Shown here: in pieces, positions 27,787 to 37,700 of the stretch
How the letters are laid out: each line of letters opens with the position of its first letter
How positions within the stretch are numbered: position 1 is the first letter of the stretch
Origin: Tannerella sp.
GTDB taxonomy: Bacteria > Bacteroidota > Bacteroidia > Bacteroidales > Tannerellaceae
Assembly (NCBI GenBank): GCA_031285565.1
Contig: JAITVY010000002.1
Location: forward strand, 1-64,000
Direction of reading: 5' to 3'
Length of the DNA stretch: 64,000 nt
Translations under genes and position numbers: made by a program
Notes under the pieces: model-generated
Told to the model about the DNA's origin: nothing
The model's database searches: none
Seen by the model: only the letters and a program-made list of their open reading frames with translations

Positions 27787-28791
27787 TTATTGGACAAAAT
27801 CAGATAATGTGGTTGATAAACTTAACATCAGCGAGAGCGCTGACGGGTGATACTTTGCAACAGATGCGTTTACGTCAAATTTAGATATTTTTAAGCCTGC
27901 ACCGATAGAAAATCCGCCTAACCCGTTTCCTCCGTCTTTCAGTTTCATGTCCTGGTTTACTTTCGGATTAAAACCGACTCCTAACCAGAAATTTTCAGAA
28001 GGAACTAAATCCACTCCAAATACCAGATGTTTCGCTGCTGTTTGAAGAAAATTATCATCGGAGTCCTCTTCTTCTAAGCTGTCATTTACATATTTAAATT
28101 TCCATTGGTTCAGATGTATTGCCGTAATAGAGATCCGGATAGGAGCATGATCCATTTTTTTTGTTATTCCCATCTGAATATCCCAGGGTAATTGTTTTCT
28201 TTCCGATTCATATGTTTTTAATTGTGCTCCGATATTTTTCAGCGCGAAACCGAAAGAAAACTCTTTATCCGGGTTATAATAGCTCAATCCGGCATCAACA
28301 GCAAGCCCGAATGCAGAGTAATCGGCCAGACTCGAATATAACATCTTGAAGGATAGTCCGCCTCGCCATGTGTCTGATAAATCATGAGAATACATAGCAT
28401 TGATACTTATGTCTTTCCCGGAAAATTCGCCTAATTCCTCATTTGCAGCGTTCATTTCTTTCATCTTACCATAACTGATAAATGTTGCGCCTATACCCCA
28501 GGCCCCGCGTTCACGAAACGCTTTTGTGTAAATTGCACTACCTACATTTATATCGGAAATATAATTCATGTAATTTAAATTCAGCATTTTGTCCATTTCA
28601 CCTCCCAGTAATGCCGGGTTATGAAAAACTAATGAAGGATCGCGTTCTATTAACGATATATTTTGTCCACCGAGCGCATTTACATGCGAAGAAGTAGGAA
28701 AGCGTAAAAAATTAAAAACTTTGTCGCCATCTTGTGCCGAAGCCCAGATTGGCAATAATAATAAACAGATAAATAAATGTATATATTTCAT
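27787..28791 (-). CDS. porQ: Type IX secretion system protein PorQ
   Basis: This 334-residue outer-membrane beta-barrel protein has a signal peptide (ending WASAQ) and the PorV/PorQ-like start FNFLRFPTSSHVNALGGQNISLI. PorQ is part of the attachment complex of the type IX secretion system of Bacteroidota, where it partners PorV, PorU and PorZ for anchoring of cargo to A-LPS. Position next to cmk and ispH supports the call. The other T9SS genes are outside the window. The gene has an ordinary length and no sign of decay. Confidence 0.88.
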   Translation of the reverse strand: MKYIHLFICLLLLPIWASAQDGDKVFNFLRFPTSSHVNALGGQNISLIERDPSLVFHNPALLGGEMDKMLNLNYMNYISDINVGSAIYTKAFRERGAWGIGATFISYGKMKEMNAANEELGEFSGKDISINAMYSHDLSDTWRGGLSFKMLYSSLADYSAFGLAVDAGLSYYNPDKEFSFGFALKNIGAQLKTYESERKQLPWDIQMGITKKMDHAPIRISITAIHLNQWKFKYVNDSLEEEDSDDNFLQTAAKHLVFGVDLVPSENFWLGVGFNPKVNQDMKLKDGGNGLGGFSIGAGLKISKFDVNASVAKYHPSALSLMLSLSTTLSDFVQ

Positions 28792-28956
28792 TTTTATATC
28801 GGAAAAAAGTATACAAAAGTATATTTAATAACTAGAATGACAGACTCTACTTCACAATAACGGGAAAAAATGTAAAAAGGTATATCCGGCTATATTTTTT
28901 TGTTAGGTAGTCTGTTTAAATTTTGCTCATATGTTTGTTTAAGCAACTTCTTAATC

Positions 28957-28998
28957 GCTGTTAGGGTTTTTTTTCGTAAATGCTTTTTTGATAGATTT
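28957..28998. mobile_element. Truncated left end of the MITE-like repeat
   Basis: GCTGTTAGGG, a T-run, CGTAAATGC and TTTTTTGATAGATTT match the left end of copy 2 (25861 onward) in the same order. The hairpin and right terminal repeat are missing. Confidence 0.6.
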
Positions 28999-29096
28999 CT
29001 TTTGTTGTAGAAAAATCAAATGGACCATATAAAGTAAAAAAAACGTAAAATGGGCGTTTTTTTTCACTTTTCTGTTGGAACAACTGAATTTGTTTC

Positions 29097-29104
29097 TATC
29101 TTTG
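29097..29104 (+). promoter_or_regulatory. -7 element of the tonB gene
   Basis: TATCTTTG, 31 bp before the ATG, with GTTG at 29074-29077 exactly 19 bp upstream as a weak -33. Confidence 0.55.
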
Positions 29105-29135
29105 TTGCAGAGATAATGCTAAAACAATCGACACT

Positions 29136-29831
29136 ATGGAAATCAAAAAAACACCCAAAGCAGATTTGGAAAAAGGGAAAGGTTTAAGTCTTCTCATGGG
29201 TCTGGTTCTTGCAGTCGCTTTATTGTTTGTAGGCTTCGAATGGAGTTCATCCGAATTCGTGGCTGCAACAGATGAAGGGGTATCAGACGTTATTGCAGAA
29301 GAAGAAATGGATATTACTGTGCAGGAAGAAACGCCTCCTCCTCCACCACCGCCACCGCCAGCTCAGTTGGATCCGGAGGTGTTGAATGTTGTAGAAGATG
29401 ATGCAAATATAGATCAGGTGGATATTATGTCAACTGAAGATAATGCATCAGAGAGGCAGGAAAGTGTGTACGTTCCGCCGGCAGTAGAAACTGAAGAAGA
29501 AGAAGCATCTAATGAGATCTTCATGGTTGTGGAAAAAATGCCGGAATTTCCTGGAGGACAAGGGGAATTAATGAGTTTTATTGCTAAATCCATTAAATAT
29601 CCGGTAGTAGCACAGGAAAATGGTATACAAGGTCGTGTGACTTGTGCTTTTGTAGTAAATAAAGACGGTACTATTGTGGATGCGGAAGTTGTACGTGGTA
29701 TTGATGCTTCATTGGACAAAGAAGCTCTTCGTGTTATCAATTCCATGCCTAAATGGAAACCAGGTGAACAAAGAGGAAAACCGGTACGTGTAAAATATAC
29801 GGTTCCAATCAATTTCAGATTGCAAAACTAA
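29136..29831 (+). CDS. tonB: TonB family energy transducer
   Basis: TonB spans the periplasm and passes the energy of the proton gradient from ExbB/ExbD to outer-membrane receptors. The 231-residue protein has one N-terminal membrane helix (about residues 18-36), a linker with a nine-proline run near residue 67, an acidic stretch and a C-terminal TonB domain (about 145-231). That domain shows EFPGGQGELMSFI, YPVVAQENGIQGRV and MPKWKPGEQRGKPVRVKYTVPINF. The exbB/exbD genes lie 2 kb downstream. A strong terminator follows. Confidence 0.92.
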   Translation: MEIKKTPKADLEKGKGLSLLMGLVLAVALLFVGFEWSSSEFVAATDEGVSDVIAEEEMDITVQEETPPPPPPPPPAQLDPEVLNVVEDDANIDQVDIMSTEDNASERQESVYVPPAVETEEEEASNEIFMVVEKMPEFPGGQGELMSFIAKSIKYPVVAQENGIQGRVTCAFVVNKDGTIVDAEVVRGIDASLDKEALRVINSMPKWKPGEQRGKPVRVKYTVPINFRLQN

Positions 29832-29855
29832 GAAGTTACAATTAAAACAATATCA

Positions 29856-29884
29856 AAGGTCGCTCATGAGGCGACCTTTTTTTT
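29856..29884 (+). terminator. Intrinsic terminator of tonB
   Basis: AAAGGTCGC (29856-29864) pairs perfectly with GCGACCTTT (29872-29880) over a 7-base loop, followed by further T residues. Confidence 0.92.
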
Positions 29885-29911
29885 ACAGAAAAATCAATAT
29901 ACATTTCAGAA

Positions 29912-30892
29912 ATGATTTCATTTGAAGAGATATTACAGATTGTAGACCGTTCCATCAGAAATCTACATTTTGACGCTTCTCCGAAAAGCTTGTTTGAACC
30001 GATAGAATATACATTGGCATTGGGAGGAAAACGTATTCGTCCTGCTTTTTTGTTAATGGCATGTAATCTATATAAAGATGTTGTTGATGACGCCATTACT
30101 CCGGCAATAGCTATGGAAGTGTTTCATAACTTTACCTTATTGCACGACGACTTGATGGATGCTGCTGATATGCGGCGAAATCAACCGACTGTACATAAAA
30201 AATGGAATCGGAATGCAGCTATTCTTTCAGGTGATGCAATGGTGATCGCCTCTTATCAATTTATTGGTAAGACGCTGTCTCCTTATCTGAAGGATGTGTT
30301 GGATGTCTTTAGTCAAACGGCACTTGAAATCTGTCAAGGTCAGCAATATGATATGGAATTTGAACAACGTTCGAATGTGTCGGAATCAGAATATCTTGAA
30401 ATGATTCGTTTGAAGACTGCCGTACTGTTGGCATGTTGTTTGAAAACCGGAGCGATATTAGGTGATGCTCCTGAAAAGGATGCCGATTTATTATATCAAT
30501 TTGGTATTCATATCGGATTGCTGTTTCAATTGCGGGATGATTTGTTGGATGTGTATGGAGATCCGGCTACTTTCGGGAAAAATATTGGAGGTGATATATT
30601 ATGTAATAAGAAGACATTTTTATTGATCCATGCAATGAACCGGGCATCTGAAAAGCAAAAGGAAATAATTGCCTATTATCAAACAACCGATAAAAGTAAT
30701 TTTACTCCCGAAGAAAAAATTAAAACGATTACATCAATATACACGGATTTAGGTATAAAGGAGCTTACAGAACAGAAAATGCAGGAATACTATAACAAGG
30801 CTATGTACGATCTTTCTTATTTAAGTGTAGCTCCGGAAAGATTATCGATATTAAGCGAAGTGGCCGGAAATATGATGATTCGCGAATCGTAG
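29912..30892 (+). CDS. Polyprenyl synthetase (trans-isoprenyl diphosphate synthase)
   Basis: This 326-residue enzyme extends allylic diphosphates with IPP. The first aspartate-rich motif is LLHDDLMDAADMRR (about residue 85) and the second is LFQLRDDLLDVYGD (about 210), with GGKRIRPAF upstream for IPP binding. The bulky residues before the first motif suggest a medium to long product such as a quinone side chain, but this is not certain. It fits with IspH in isoprenoid supply. It is followed by tatD on the same strand. Confidence 0.93.
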   Translation: MISFEEILQIVDRSIRNLHFDASPKSLFEPIEYTLALGGKRIRPAFLLMACNLYKDVVDDAITPAIAMEVFHNFTLLHDDLMDAADMRRNQPTVHKKWNRNAAILSGDAMVIASYQFIGKTLSPYLKDVLDVFSQTALEICQGQQYDMEFEQRSNVSESEYLEMIRLKTAVLLACCLKTGAILGDAPEKDADLLYQFGIHIGLLFQLRDDLLDVYGDPATFGKNIGGDILCNKKTFLLIHAMNRASEKQKEIIAYYQTTDKSNFTPEEKIKTITSIYTDLGIKELTEQKMQEYYNKAMYDLSYLSVAPERLSILSEVAGNMMIRES

Positions 30893-30945
30893 CTTAAAAT
30901 AATTTACGAAAATAATGGATACTTAGAAGAAGTTGGAGTCGGTGC

Positions 30946-31722
30946 ATGAATATTATTGATACACATACACATATTTATCTCGAAGAATTTAGTGAAGATC
31001 GCGCTCACGTTATTGAATCAGCCAAATTATCCGGGATATCAGCTGTCCTTTTGCCGAATATTGATTCAGGCTCTATAGAGTCCCTGTTTCATCTGTGTGA
31101 TAATGAACCCGGTTTTGCTTATCCGATGATGGGACTGCATCCTACAAGTGTAGATCACTCGTATGCTTCAGAGCTTAAAAATATTGAAAGTGTACTTACC
31201 AAGCGTAAATATTGTGCTATAGGAGAAATTGGGATTGATCTCTATTGGGATAAAACATATTTAAAAGAGCAAAAAGAAGTCTTTGAGAAACAGCTGCAGT
31301 GGAGTATCGATATGCAGCTGCCTGTTTCGATTCATACCCGCGAAGCCTTTGAGGAAGTTTTTGATTCGATCTATAAAGTCGGTGTTGAAAAATTAAGAGG
31401 AGTCTTTCACTGTTTTACAGGAAATGAGGCTGAACTCAATGAGATAAAGAAGATGACTCAGTTTAAAATCGGCATAAACGGAGTAGTTACATTCCGGAAT
31501 TCAGATTTGCCGGAAATATTGCTTGAGCATATACCGTTGGATATGATTTTGTTGGAAACCGATGCCCCTTATCTGGCCCCGGTTCCATACAGAGGAAAGC
31601 GGAATAATCCTGTTTATATTTGGGAAACGGCTGGAAAATTGGCTGAAATATATGATGTTGAAGTTGAAATGATTGCAGAAGTGACGCGAAAAAGTTCTTT
31701 GGATTTGTTCCGGATTTTGTGA
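30946..31722 (+). CDS. tatD: TatD family metal-dependent hydrolase (DNase)
   Basis: This 258-residue TIM-barrel hydrolase carries all metal ligands of the family: DTHTHIY at the start, GEIGIDLYWD, SIHTREA, FHCFTGN and LETDAPYL. TatD proteins are 3'-5' nucleases linked to DNA repair or RNA quality control. Length and motifs are ordinary. It lies 53 bp after the prenyl synthase gene and 161 bp before tRNA-Ser. Confidence 0.94.
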   Translation: MNIIDTHTHIYLEEFSEDRAHVIESAKLSGISAVLLPNIDSGSIESLFHLCDNEPGFAYPMMGLHPTSVDHSYASELKNIESVLTKRKYCAIGEIGIDLYWDKTYLKEQKEVFEKQLQWSIDMQLPVSIHTREAFEEVFDSIYKVGVEKLRGVFHCFTGNEAELNEIKKMTQFKIGINGVVTFRNSDLPEILLEHIPLDMILLETDAPYLAPVPYRGKRNNPVYIWETAGKLAEIYDVEVEMIAEVTRKSSLDLFRIL

Positions 31723-31883
31723 GTTTTTTGTAAAAGAGAAGACTCCTGATGCAAAAAATAAAATTGCGAAACTCAATTTATATGAATTAAAAACTTGTAT
31801 ATTTGTAGTCCGAAAAGTTTGTATATAATATTTTTTTTGTAATTTGCACACGTTTTTGAAAGAGGAGATAGCATATGTATAAA

Positions 31884-31971
31884 GGAGAGATGCTCGAGTG
31901 GTTGAAGAGGCACGCCTGGAAAGCGTGTATATGCCTAAAGCGTATCGCGGGTTCGAATCCCGCTTTCTCCG
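31884..31971 (+). tRNA. tRNA-Ser (anticodon GGA)
   Basis: This 88-base tRNA has a GGAGAGA/TTTCTCC acceptor stem, a long variable arm as in all serine tRNAs, the anticodon stem CACGC/GCGTG with loop CTGGAAA (GGA at 31918-31920) and the T-arm GCGGG-TTCGAAT-CCCGC. CCA is not encoded. Upstream, TTTG (31818-31821) and TAATTTG (31840-31846) form a near-consensus promoter. Confidence 0.96.
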
Positions 31972-32051
31972 CTAAAGGATTATAGCTTGAATTATTAACA
32001 ATTAAATGAAAATAAAAACAAAGGAATTATTAATTTAAAATTATCTACACT

Positions 32052-32777
32052 ATGAAAAAGTTATTTTCGAAAGTAATCTTAGGTCTTTTTGCCCTTGGAA
32101 CGTCTCCTGTAATCGCATTTGCTCAGGAAGCCGAAGTAAGTATGCATCAAACTATTAAAAGGTACTTTATTGAAGGTAGTGCTGACTTTATGAGCTTACC
32201 TGCAATCTGTTTGGTATTAGGTTTGGCTTTTTGCTTGGAAAGAATTATTTATTTGAATTTAGCAGATACGAATTCCCAGAAAATGTTGGAAAATATTGAA
32301 GATGCATTAGATAGAGGAGATGTTGAAGCCGCTAAAGACATAGCTCGCGATACAAGAGGGCCGATTGCTTCAATCGCCTATCAAGGTTTGATGAGAATCG
32401 ACCAGGGTATTGATATTGTTGAAAAATCTATCGTATCTTATGGTGGTGTACAAAGTGGTATACTAGAAAAGAATTTATCGTGGATTACTTTGTTTATTGC
32501 AATGGCTCCTTCTTTGGGATTCTTGGGAACAGTAGTAGGGATGGTTATGGCATTCGACAAAATTGAGCAGGTTGGTGATATCAGTCCGACAGTTGTAGCC
32601 GGTGGTATGAAAGTGGCTTTGATCACAACAATCTTCGGTTTGATTGTAGCATTAGTTCTTCAGGTATTTTACAATTATTTGTTGAGTAAACTGGAAGCTA
32701 TTTTGAATAAAATGGAAGATGCATCTATCACATTGGTTGATATGAGCATTAAATATTATGCAAAATTTAAAAAATAA
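32052..32777 (+). CDS. exbB: MotA/TolQ/ExbB proton channel family protein
   Basis: This 241-residue inner-membrane protein forms the proton channel of the Ton complex with ExbD. It has an N-terminal signal-like or first membrane segment, a helix near residues 48-66 (CLVLGLAFCLERIIYL), and the two channel helices with the conserved MAPSLGFLGTVVGMVMAF and GGMKVALITTIFGLIVALVLQ. The length matches Bacteroidota ExbB proteins with the extra N-terminal segment. It heads a four-gene operon with 8-11 bp gaps. Confidence 0.94.
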   Translation: MKKLFSKVILGLFALGTSPVIAFAQEAEVSMHQTIKRYFIEGSADFMSLPAICLVLGLAFCLERIIYLNLADTNSQKMLENIEDALDRGDVEAAKDIARDTRGPIASIAYQGLMRIDQGIDIVEKSIVSYGGVQSGILEKNLSWITLFIAMAPSLGFLGTVVGMVMAFDKIEQVGDISPTVVAGGMKVALITTIFGLIVALVLQVFYNYLLSKLEAILNKMEDASITLVDMSIKYYAKFKK

Positions 32778-32785
32778 TCCGGATT

Positions 32786-33262
32786 ATGGCTGTAAGTAAA
32801 ATAAGAAAAATCTCAAGTTGGACTTTAATTGCTTGTACGGTTATTTCATTGGTCGTATTTGCATTGTTCTTCTTTGGAGGTGTTGGAGAACTCTATAAAG
32901 GAGAATTCAAAACGCCGAATTATACGGGGCTGGTTTTGAATTGGATGTATATTCTGTTTATCGTGGCAGCAGTGTCGGCCGTTTTATTTGGAATATGGCA
33001 ATTTATTTCTGTTTTTAAAACCAATCCGAAAGGTGGGATGATGGGATTAGCTGTCCTTGTCCTGTTTGCAGGAATGCTCTTTGTTACATTTACAATCGGG
33101 AATGGAGAAAAACTGCCTATAATGGGAGAAGATATACAGAAATATAATGTTCCATTCTGGTTGAAAACTGCTGATATGTGGTTGTACTCAACCTATGTTT
33201 TAATTGTATTGATTGTTCTCGCAATGATTGGCGGAAGTGTTAAGAAAATAATGAATAAGTAA
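32786..33262 (+). CDS. Four-helix membrane protein in the exbB-exbD operon
   Basis: This 158-residue protein has four hydrophobic segments (about residues 12-30, 48-70, 83-104 and 131-150). I cannot name a domain. Its place, 8 bp after exbB and 11 bp before exbD, with no other promoter in sight, implies a role in the same Ton complex. A gene of this kind between exbB and exbD is a pattern I associate with Bacteroidales, but its biochemical job is not known to me. Confidence 0.8.
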   Translation: MAVSKIRKISSWTLIACTVISLVVFALFFFGGVGELYKGEFKTPNYTGLVLNWMYILFIVAAVSAVLFGIWQFISVFKTNPKGGMMGLAVLVLFAGMLFVTFTIGNGEKLPIMGEDIQKYNVPFWLKTADMWLYSTYVLIVLIVLAMIGGSVKKIMNK

Positions 33263-33273
33263 AAAAAAAGCAT

Positions 33274-33861
33274 ATGGCAAGAAAAAGAAAAGTCCCTGGA
33301 GTTAATGCGACTTCATCTGCCGACATCGCTTTCATGTTACTGCTTTTTTTCCTTTTAACCTCATCTATGGATACGGATATGGGGTTGGCTCGACGTCTGC
33401 CACCACCACCACAAGATAAGGAAATTGAAAAAGAAATTGATATAAAGAAGAGAAATATGCTCCGTGTTTTGGTGAATACCAATGGGCAGATTCTTTGTGG
33501 AGATGACTTTATTGAACTAAAGGAGTTAAAAGATAGAGTGAAAGAGTTTGCCTCAAATCCAACAGGTAGTGAAACTCTTCCCGAGCAGGAAACAAAGGAT
33601 GTTCCATTTTTTGGAAACGTAATAACTAACAATAAGCATGTTATATCGTTGATGAATGACCGTGGAACACCTTATCAGGCATATATCGATGTTCAGAACG
33701 AACTAGCAAAAGCTTATACCGAGCTTCGTGATGCGAAAGCCAAAGAGAAATGGGGAAAGGCATTTGTGGAACTTGATGATGAACAGCAGAAGGCGATACA
33801 GCAAATTTATCCTCAGAAAATATCGGAAGCTGAACCTAAAAATTATGGAGGAAACAGGTAA
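33274..33861 (+). CDS. exbD: ExbD/TolR family biopolymer transport protein, first copy
   Basis: This 195-residue protein has a short cytoplasmic N-terminus and one membrane helix (about residues 13-32, ADIAFMLLLFFLLTSSMDTD) that carries the conserved proton-relaying aspartate at its start. A periplasmic domain follows with the usual ISLMNDRGTPYQAYIDVQNEL segment. A proline-rich stretch (RRLPPPPQDKE) follows the helix. It couples proton flow to TonB movement. The stop and the start of the second exbD overlap (TAATG). Confidence 0.93.
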   Translation: MARKRKVPGVNATSSADIAFMLLLFFLLTSSMDTDMGLARRLPPPPQDKEIEKEIDIKKRNMLRVLVNTNGQILCGDDFIELKELKDRVKEFASNPTGSETLPEQETKDVPFFGNVITNNKHVISLMNDRGTPYQAYIDVQNELAKAYTELRDAKAKEKWGKAFVELDDEQQKAIQQIYPQKISEAEPKNYGGNR

Positions 33862-34334
33862 TGGGAAAATTTAATAAAGCAGGTGGCCGGGAAATGCCGG
33901 AATTGAATACATCGTCATTACCTGACTTGGTGTTCGCATTCTTATTCTTCATTATGATGGTAACTTCGATGCGTGAAGTGACGTTAATGGTAAAGTTTCA
34001 ATTACCTCAAGCTACTGAACTTCAAAAGTTGGAGAAAAAATCATTGGTGACGTTTATCTATGTGGGTGTACCCAATACGCAGGAATTAATCGGCAAACTG
34101 GGTTCTGAACCTCGTTTGCAATTAAATGATAAGATCTCGGAAGTGTCGGAAGTAGGTAACTACATTGCGCAGGAAAAGAGTAGTATGAAAGAAGAAGATG
34201 CCCAATTGATGACCGTGTCGATTAAAGCCGATCAGGATACAAAAATGGGGCTGATTACCGACCTTAAGCAGGCGCTTCGTGAAGCGTATGCACTTAAGAT
34301 TAGTTATTCTTCCCGTAAAGGAAAAGACTCATAG
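33861..34334 (+). CDS. exbD: ExbD/TolR family biopolymer transport protein, second copy
   Basis: This 157-residue second ExbD has the helix LPDLVFAFLFFIMMVTSMRE (about residues 20-39) and a periplasmic domain ending in LKQALREAYALKISYSSRK. It starts inside the stop codon of the first copy, so the two subunits are made in a coupled fashion and may form a heteromer. Its sequence differs widely from the first copy, which argues for an old duplication with separate roles. A terminator follows. Confidence 0.93.
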   Translation: MGKFNKAGGREMPELNTSSLPDLVFAFLFFIMMVTSMREVTLMVKFQLPQATELQKLEKKSLVTFIYVGVPNTQELIGKLGSEPRLQLNDKISEVSEVGNYIAQEKSSMKEEDAQLMTVSIKADQDTKMGLITDLKQALREAYALKISYSSRKGKDS

Positions 34335-34350
34335 TATACTTCTATATGAC

Positions 34351-34387
34351 AAAAAAGGTTGCATCTTTGAGGTGCAACCTTTTTTTT
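34351..34387 (+). terminator. Intrinsic terminator of the exbB-exbD operon
   Basis: A-run plus GGTTGCA pairs with TGCAACC plus a T-run across a 9-base loop, 17 bp after the last exbD. The flanking A and T runs also make it usable for trxA on the other strand. Confidence 0.9.
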
Positions 34388-34413
34388 ATGCTTTTAAATA
34401 AGCTTTGACTGAA

Positions 34414-34728
34414 TTAAAGCAGCTTCTCTATTTTTTCAACAAATGTTGCTTTTTGTGAAGCTCCTACTTGTTTATCAACAACCTCTTTGTCCTTAATGAA
34501 CAAAACAGTGGGGATATTACGAATCCCAAATTGTGACACGATATCATTGTTATTATCTACATCTACTTTACCGATAATAACACGGTCTTGATATTCGTCA
34601 GTTAACTCTTCAATGATCGGACCAATCATCCGGCAAGGTCCACACCATTCTGCCCAGAAATCAATCACCATTGGTTTACCTTCGTTTAATAATTCTTCAA
34701 AATTCTGATCTGTAATTGTTAGTGCCAT
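34414..34728 (-). CDS. trxA: Thioredoxin
   Basis: This 104-residue thioredoxin has the redox motif WAEWCGPCRMI near residue 30 and the cis-proline segment IRNIPTVLFIKD near residue 75. It reduces protein disulfides in the cytoplasm. An in-frame ATG two codons earlier (34734) is also possible, but MALTITDQNF matches the common family start. It is downstream of dnaE on the same strand, 30 bp away. Confidence 0.96.
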   Translation of the reverse strand: MALTITDQNFEELLNEGKPMVIDFWAEWCGPCRMIGPIIEELTDEYQDRVIIGKVDVDNNNDIVSQFGIRNIPTVLFIKDKEVVDKQVGASQKATFVEKIEKLL

Positions 34729-34758
34729 AATCATAAATATTAATTAGTAAATTGTTTG

Positions 34759-37700
34759 TTATTTGTTTATAGTAAAATCAATACTTTCTGTTTCGACTAA
34801 AAAGTCTATGAAACTTTGAGTTACATTTAATCGTACACTTCTTGACATCAGATTAACCGAAACATTATTTTCGCCGTCCATTATCTTGAAATATAATTGG
34901 GTTTTACCCGGATTGTTCTTGATAAATACAGCAAGTTCATTAATTGCTTGTTCATTCAGATCGTTTATCGACATGGATATGTTAATTTTAACAACCAGGT
35001 CGTTGCTCACATCTTGCAGCAACTGAATGGATTTAATTTTAAAATCCAGTTCAGACTCCTTCCACTGACGAGGAACCACAGCTGCTTTAATCAGCAAATA
35101 CATACCAGGTTTGCAATATTTGCTGTATTCAATATAGTCATTCCCGAACAAAGGGATTTCTCCACTTCCGGTAAAATCTTCCAATTTTACAATCATAAAA
35201 GGTTTGCCATTTCTGGTAATACCTTCTCTCACATCAGTCACAATCCCCCCAAGCAGCAATTCTTTGCCTTTTAGGGGCTCTTTATCTGCAAGGTCAACCA
35301 TTCCTGTATTGCAGACATAAGTAAGAACAATGCGGTATTCATCCAACGGATGGGCTGAAAGGTAAATACCGATCAAATCTTTTTCTTTATTAAGCCGCTC
35401 AAGGTCACTCCAGGCAGGACATACAGGGATAATCGGTTTGGCTATTTCGACACTTTCCGTATCCCCGAATAATGAATTTGTAACGGCCTGTTTATCGTAT
35501 TGAAATTTGCTGCCATACCGTGTAAGGATTTCTGTGAATGTTTCACCTTTGTCGTTTGGAGTTATGAATGGTTCACGGCGAACATTCAGATTATCAAAAG
35601 CTCCGGCCAATGCAAGTGAGTCAATTGCTTTTTTATTACATGCCGATAAATTGATACGTTCTACAAAGTCGGAAATATCCTTGAATGGCCCCCTCGCATT
35701 TCTTTCTTCCAGGATATTTTCCACAGCACTTTCACCAACTCCTTTTATGGCAGCCAGTCCAAAGCGGATATCTCCTTTTTTGTTTACACCGAATTTTAAG
35801 AACGATTCATTTACATCAGGTCCTAATACCTGTATCCCCATTGCTTTACATTCATCAATGGCCTTGGTAACATCTTTAATATTGGAACGGTTACGGCTTA
35901 ATACGGCAGCCATATATTCCGATGGATAATTTGCCTTTAAGTAAGCTGTTTGATAAGCAACCCATGAATAACAGGTTGCATGACTTTTATTGAAGGCATA
36001 TGATGCGAATTTTTCCCAGTCTTTCCATATTTTTTCCAATACGGATGCTTTGTGTCCGTTTGCTTTTCCTCCTGTAATGAACTTTTCTTTTAGTTCATTC
36101 ATTTTGTCAATCATTTTTTTACCCATCGCTTTACGAAGTGTGTCACTTTCTCCACGGGTAAAATTTGCCAGCAAACGCGACAGAAGCATCACCTGTTCCT
36201 GATAGACCGTAATTCCATATGTGTCTTCCAGATACCGCTCCATAACAGGAATGTCGTATGCAATTTCTTCGCGGCCGTGTTTACGTGCGATAAAAGAGGG
36301 TATATAATCCATCGGACCGGGCCGGTATAGCGCATTCATCGCTATTAGGTCTTCGAATTTTGACGGCTGAAGCTCTTTCAGGTATTTCTGCATGCCGGCC
36401 GATTCAAACTGGAATATTCCGGTCGTTTTGCCCTGGCAGAATAAATCATATGTCTTTTGATCATATAGATCAATGGTGTCAATATCAATTGTCTCGCCAG
36501 TGGTATTGGCTATGTTTTCGACTGCTTCTTTAATGATGGATAAGTTTTTTAATCCTAAAAAGTCCATCTTGATCAATCCGGTATCTTCAATTACCGAACC
36601 TTCATACTGGGTTACAAGTATTTTTTCGCCGGATTCTTTATCTTCAGCAGTACTAACGGGAACAACGTCAGAGATATCCTGCTGGCCGATTATGATACCA
36701 CATGCATGCACACCTGTATTACGAACATTGCCTTCCAGTTGTTGTGCGTATTTCAGCGTATTACGCATCACCGGATCATTGCTATTGGCTGCTTCTTTTA
36801 GCTCCGGTACAAATTCTATTGCATTTCTAATGTTCAGTTTCTGATCAGGAATTCTGTCCGGAACTAATTTTGCCAGCCTGTTTGATTCGCTTAAAGGAAG
36901 TTTCTCTACCCTTGCAACATCCTTAATGGCCATTTTTGTTGCCATAGTACCGTACGTAATGATATGTGCAACACGACTTTCTCCGTATTTGTCGGTAACC
37001 CATTTCAGTACTTTTCCGCGTCCGTCATCATCAAAGTCAATATCGATATCAGGCATGGAGATACGGTCGGGATTCAGGAAACGTTCGAATAGTAAATCGT
37101 ATTTGATCGGATCGATATTCGTAATCCCCAGGCAGTATGCAACTACCGATCCTGCGGCAGAACCACGCCCCGGACCAACTGCTACTCCCATATCTCTTGC
37201 AGCCGCAATAAAATCCTGGACAATTAAGAAGTAACCCGGGAATCCCATCGTTTTCATGGTATTCAGCTCAAACTCCAAACGCTCTTTTACCTCATCGTTC
37301 ATATCTTCACCATACCGTTCAACAGCACGTTCCATTGTCAGATGGGTCAGATAATCAGCTTCTAACTTAATGCGGATTACTTTCTCGTATCCTCCGAGAC
37401 GGAAATATGTTTTTTCTCCGAATTCTTCAATTAAATCAGTCTCGTTATATTTTTGCCTGTATACTTCTTCAGTACCGAAGGAGGGATCAATTTCGAAAAA
37501 AGGCATCAATGGGGGTGAATCAATCGAATAAAACTCCACTTTGTCAGCAATTTCCAATGTATTGCTAAGGGCTTCGGGTATATCTGCAAAGATTGCGTTC
37601 ATCTCAGCAGTTGTCTTCATATATTCCTGTTGCGTATATCGCATACGGGCAGGATCATTCAGGTCTTTGCCGGTACTTAAACAAATTAACCGGTCATGTG

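Larger units (their letters stand above)
28792..29135. other. 344-bp divergent region between porQ and a tonB gene
   Basis: No gene is seen. It holds a truncated left end of the MITE-like repeat (28957-28998), a long hairpin with eight-A and eight-T arms (29031-29070), and the tonB -7 element TATCTTTG at 29097-29104, with GTTG 19 bp upstream as a partial -33. Confidence 0.55.
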
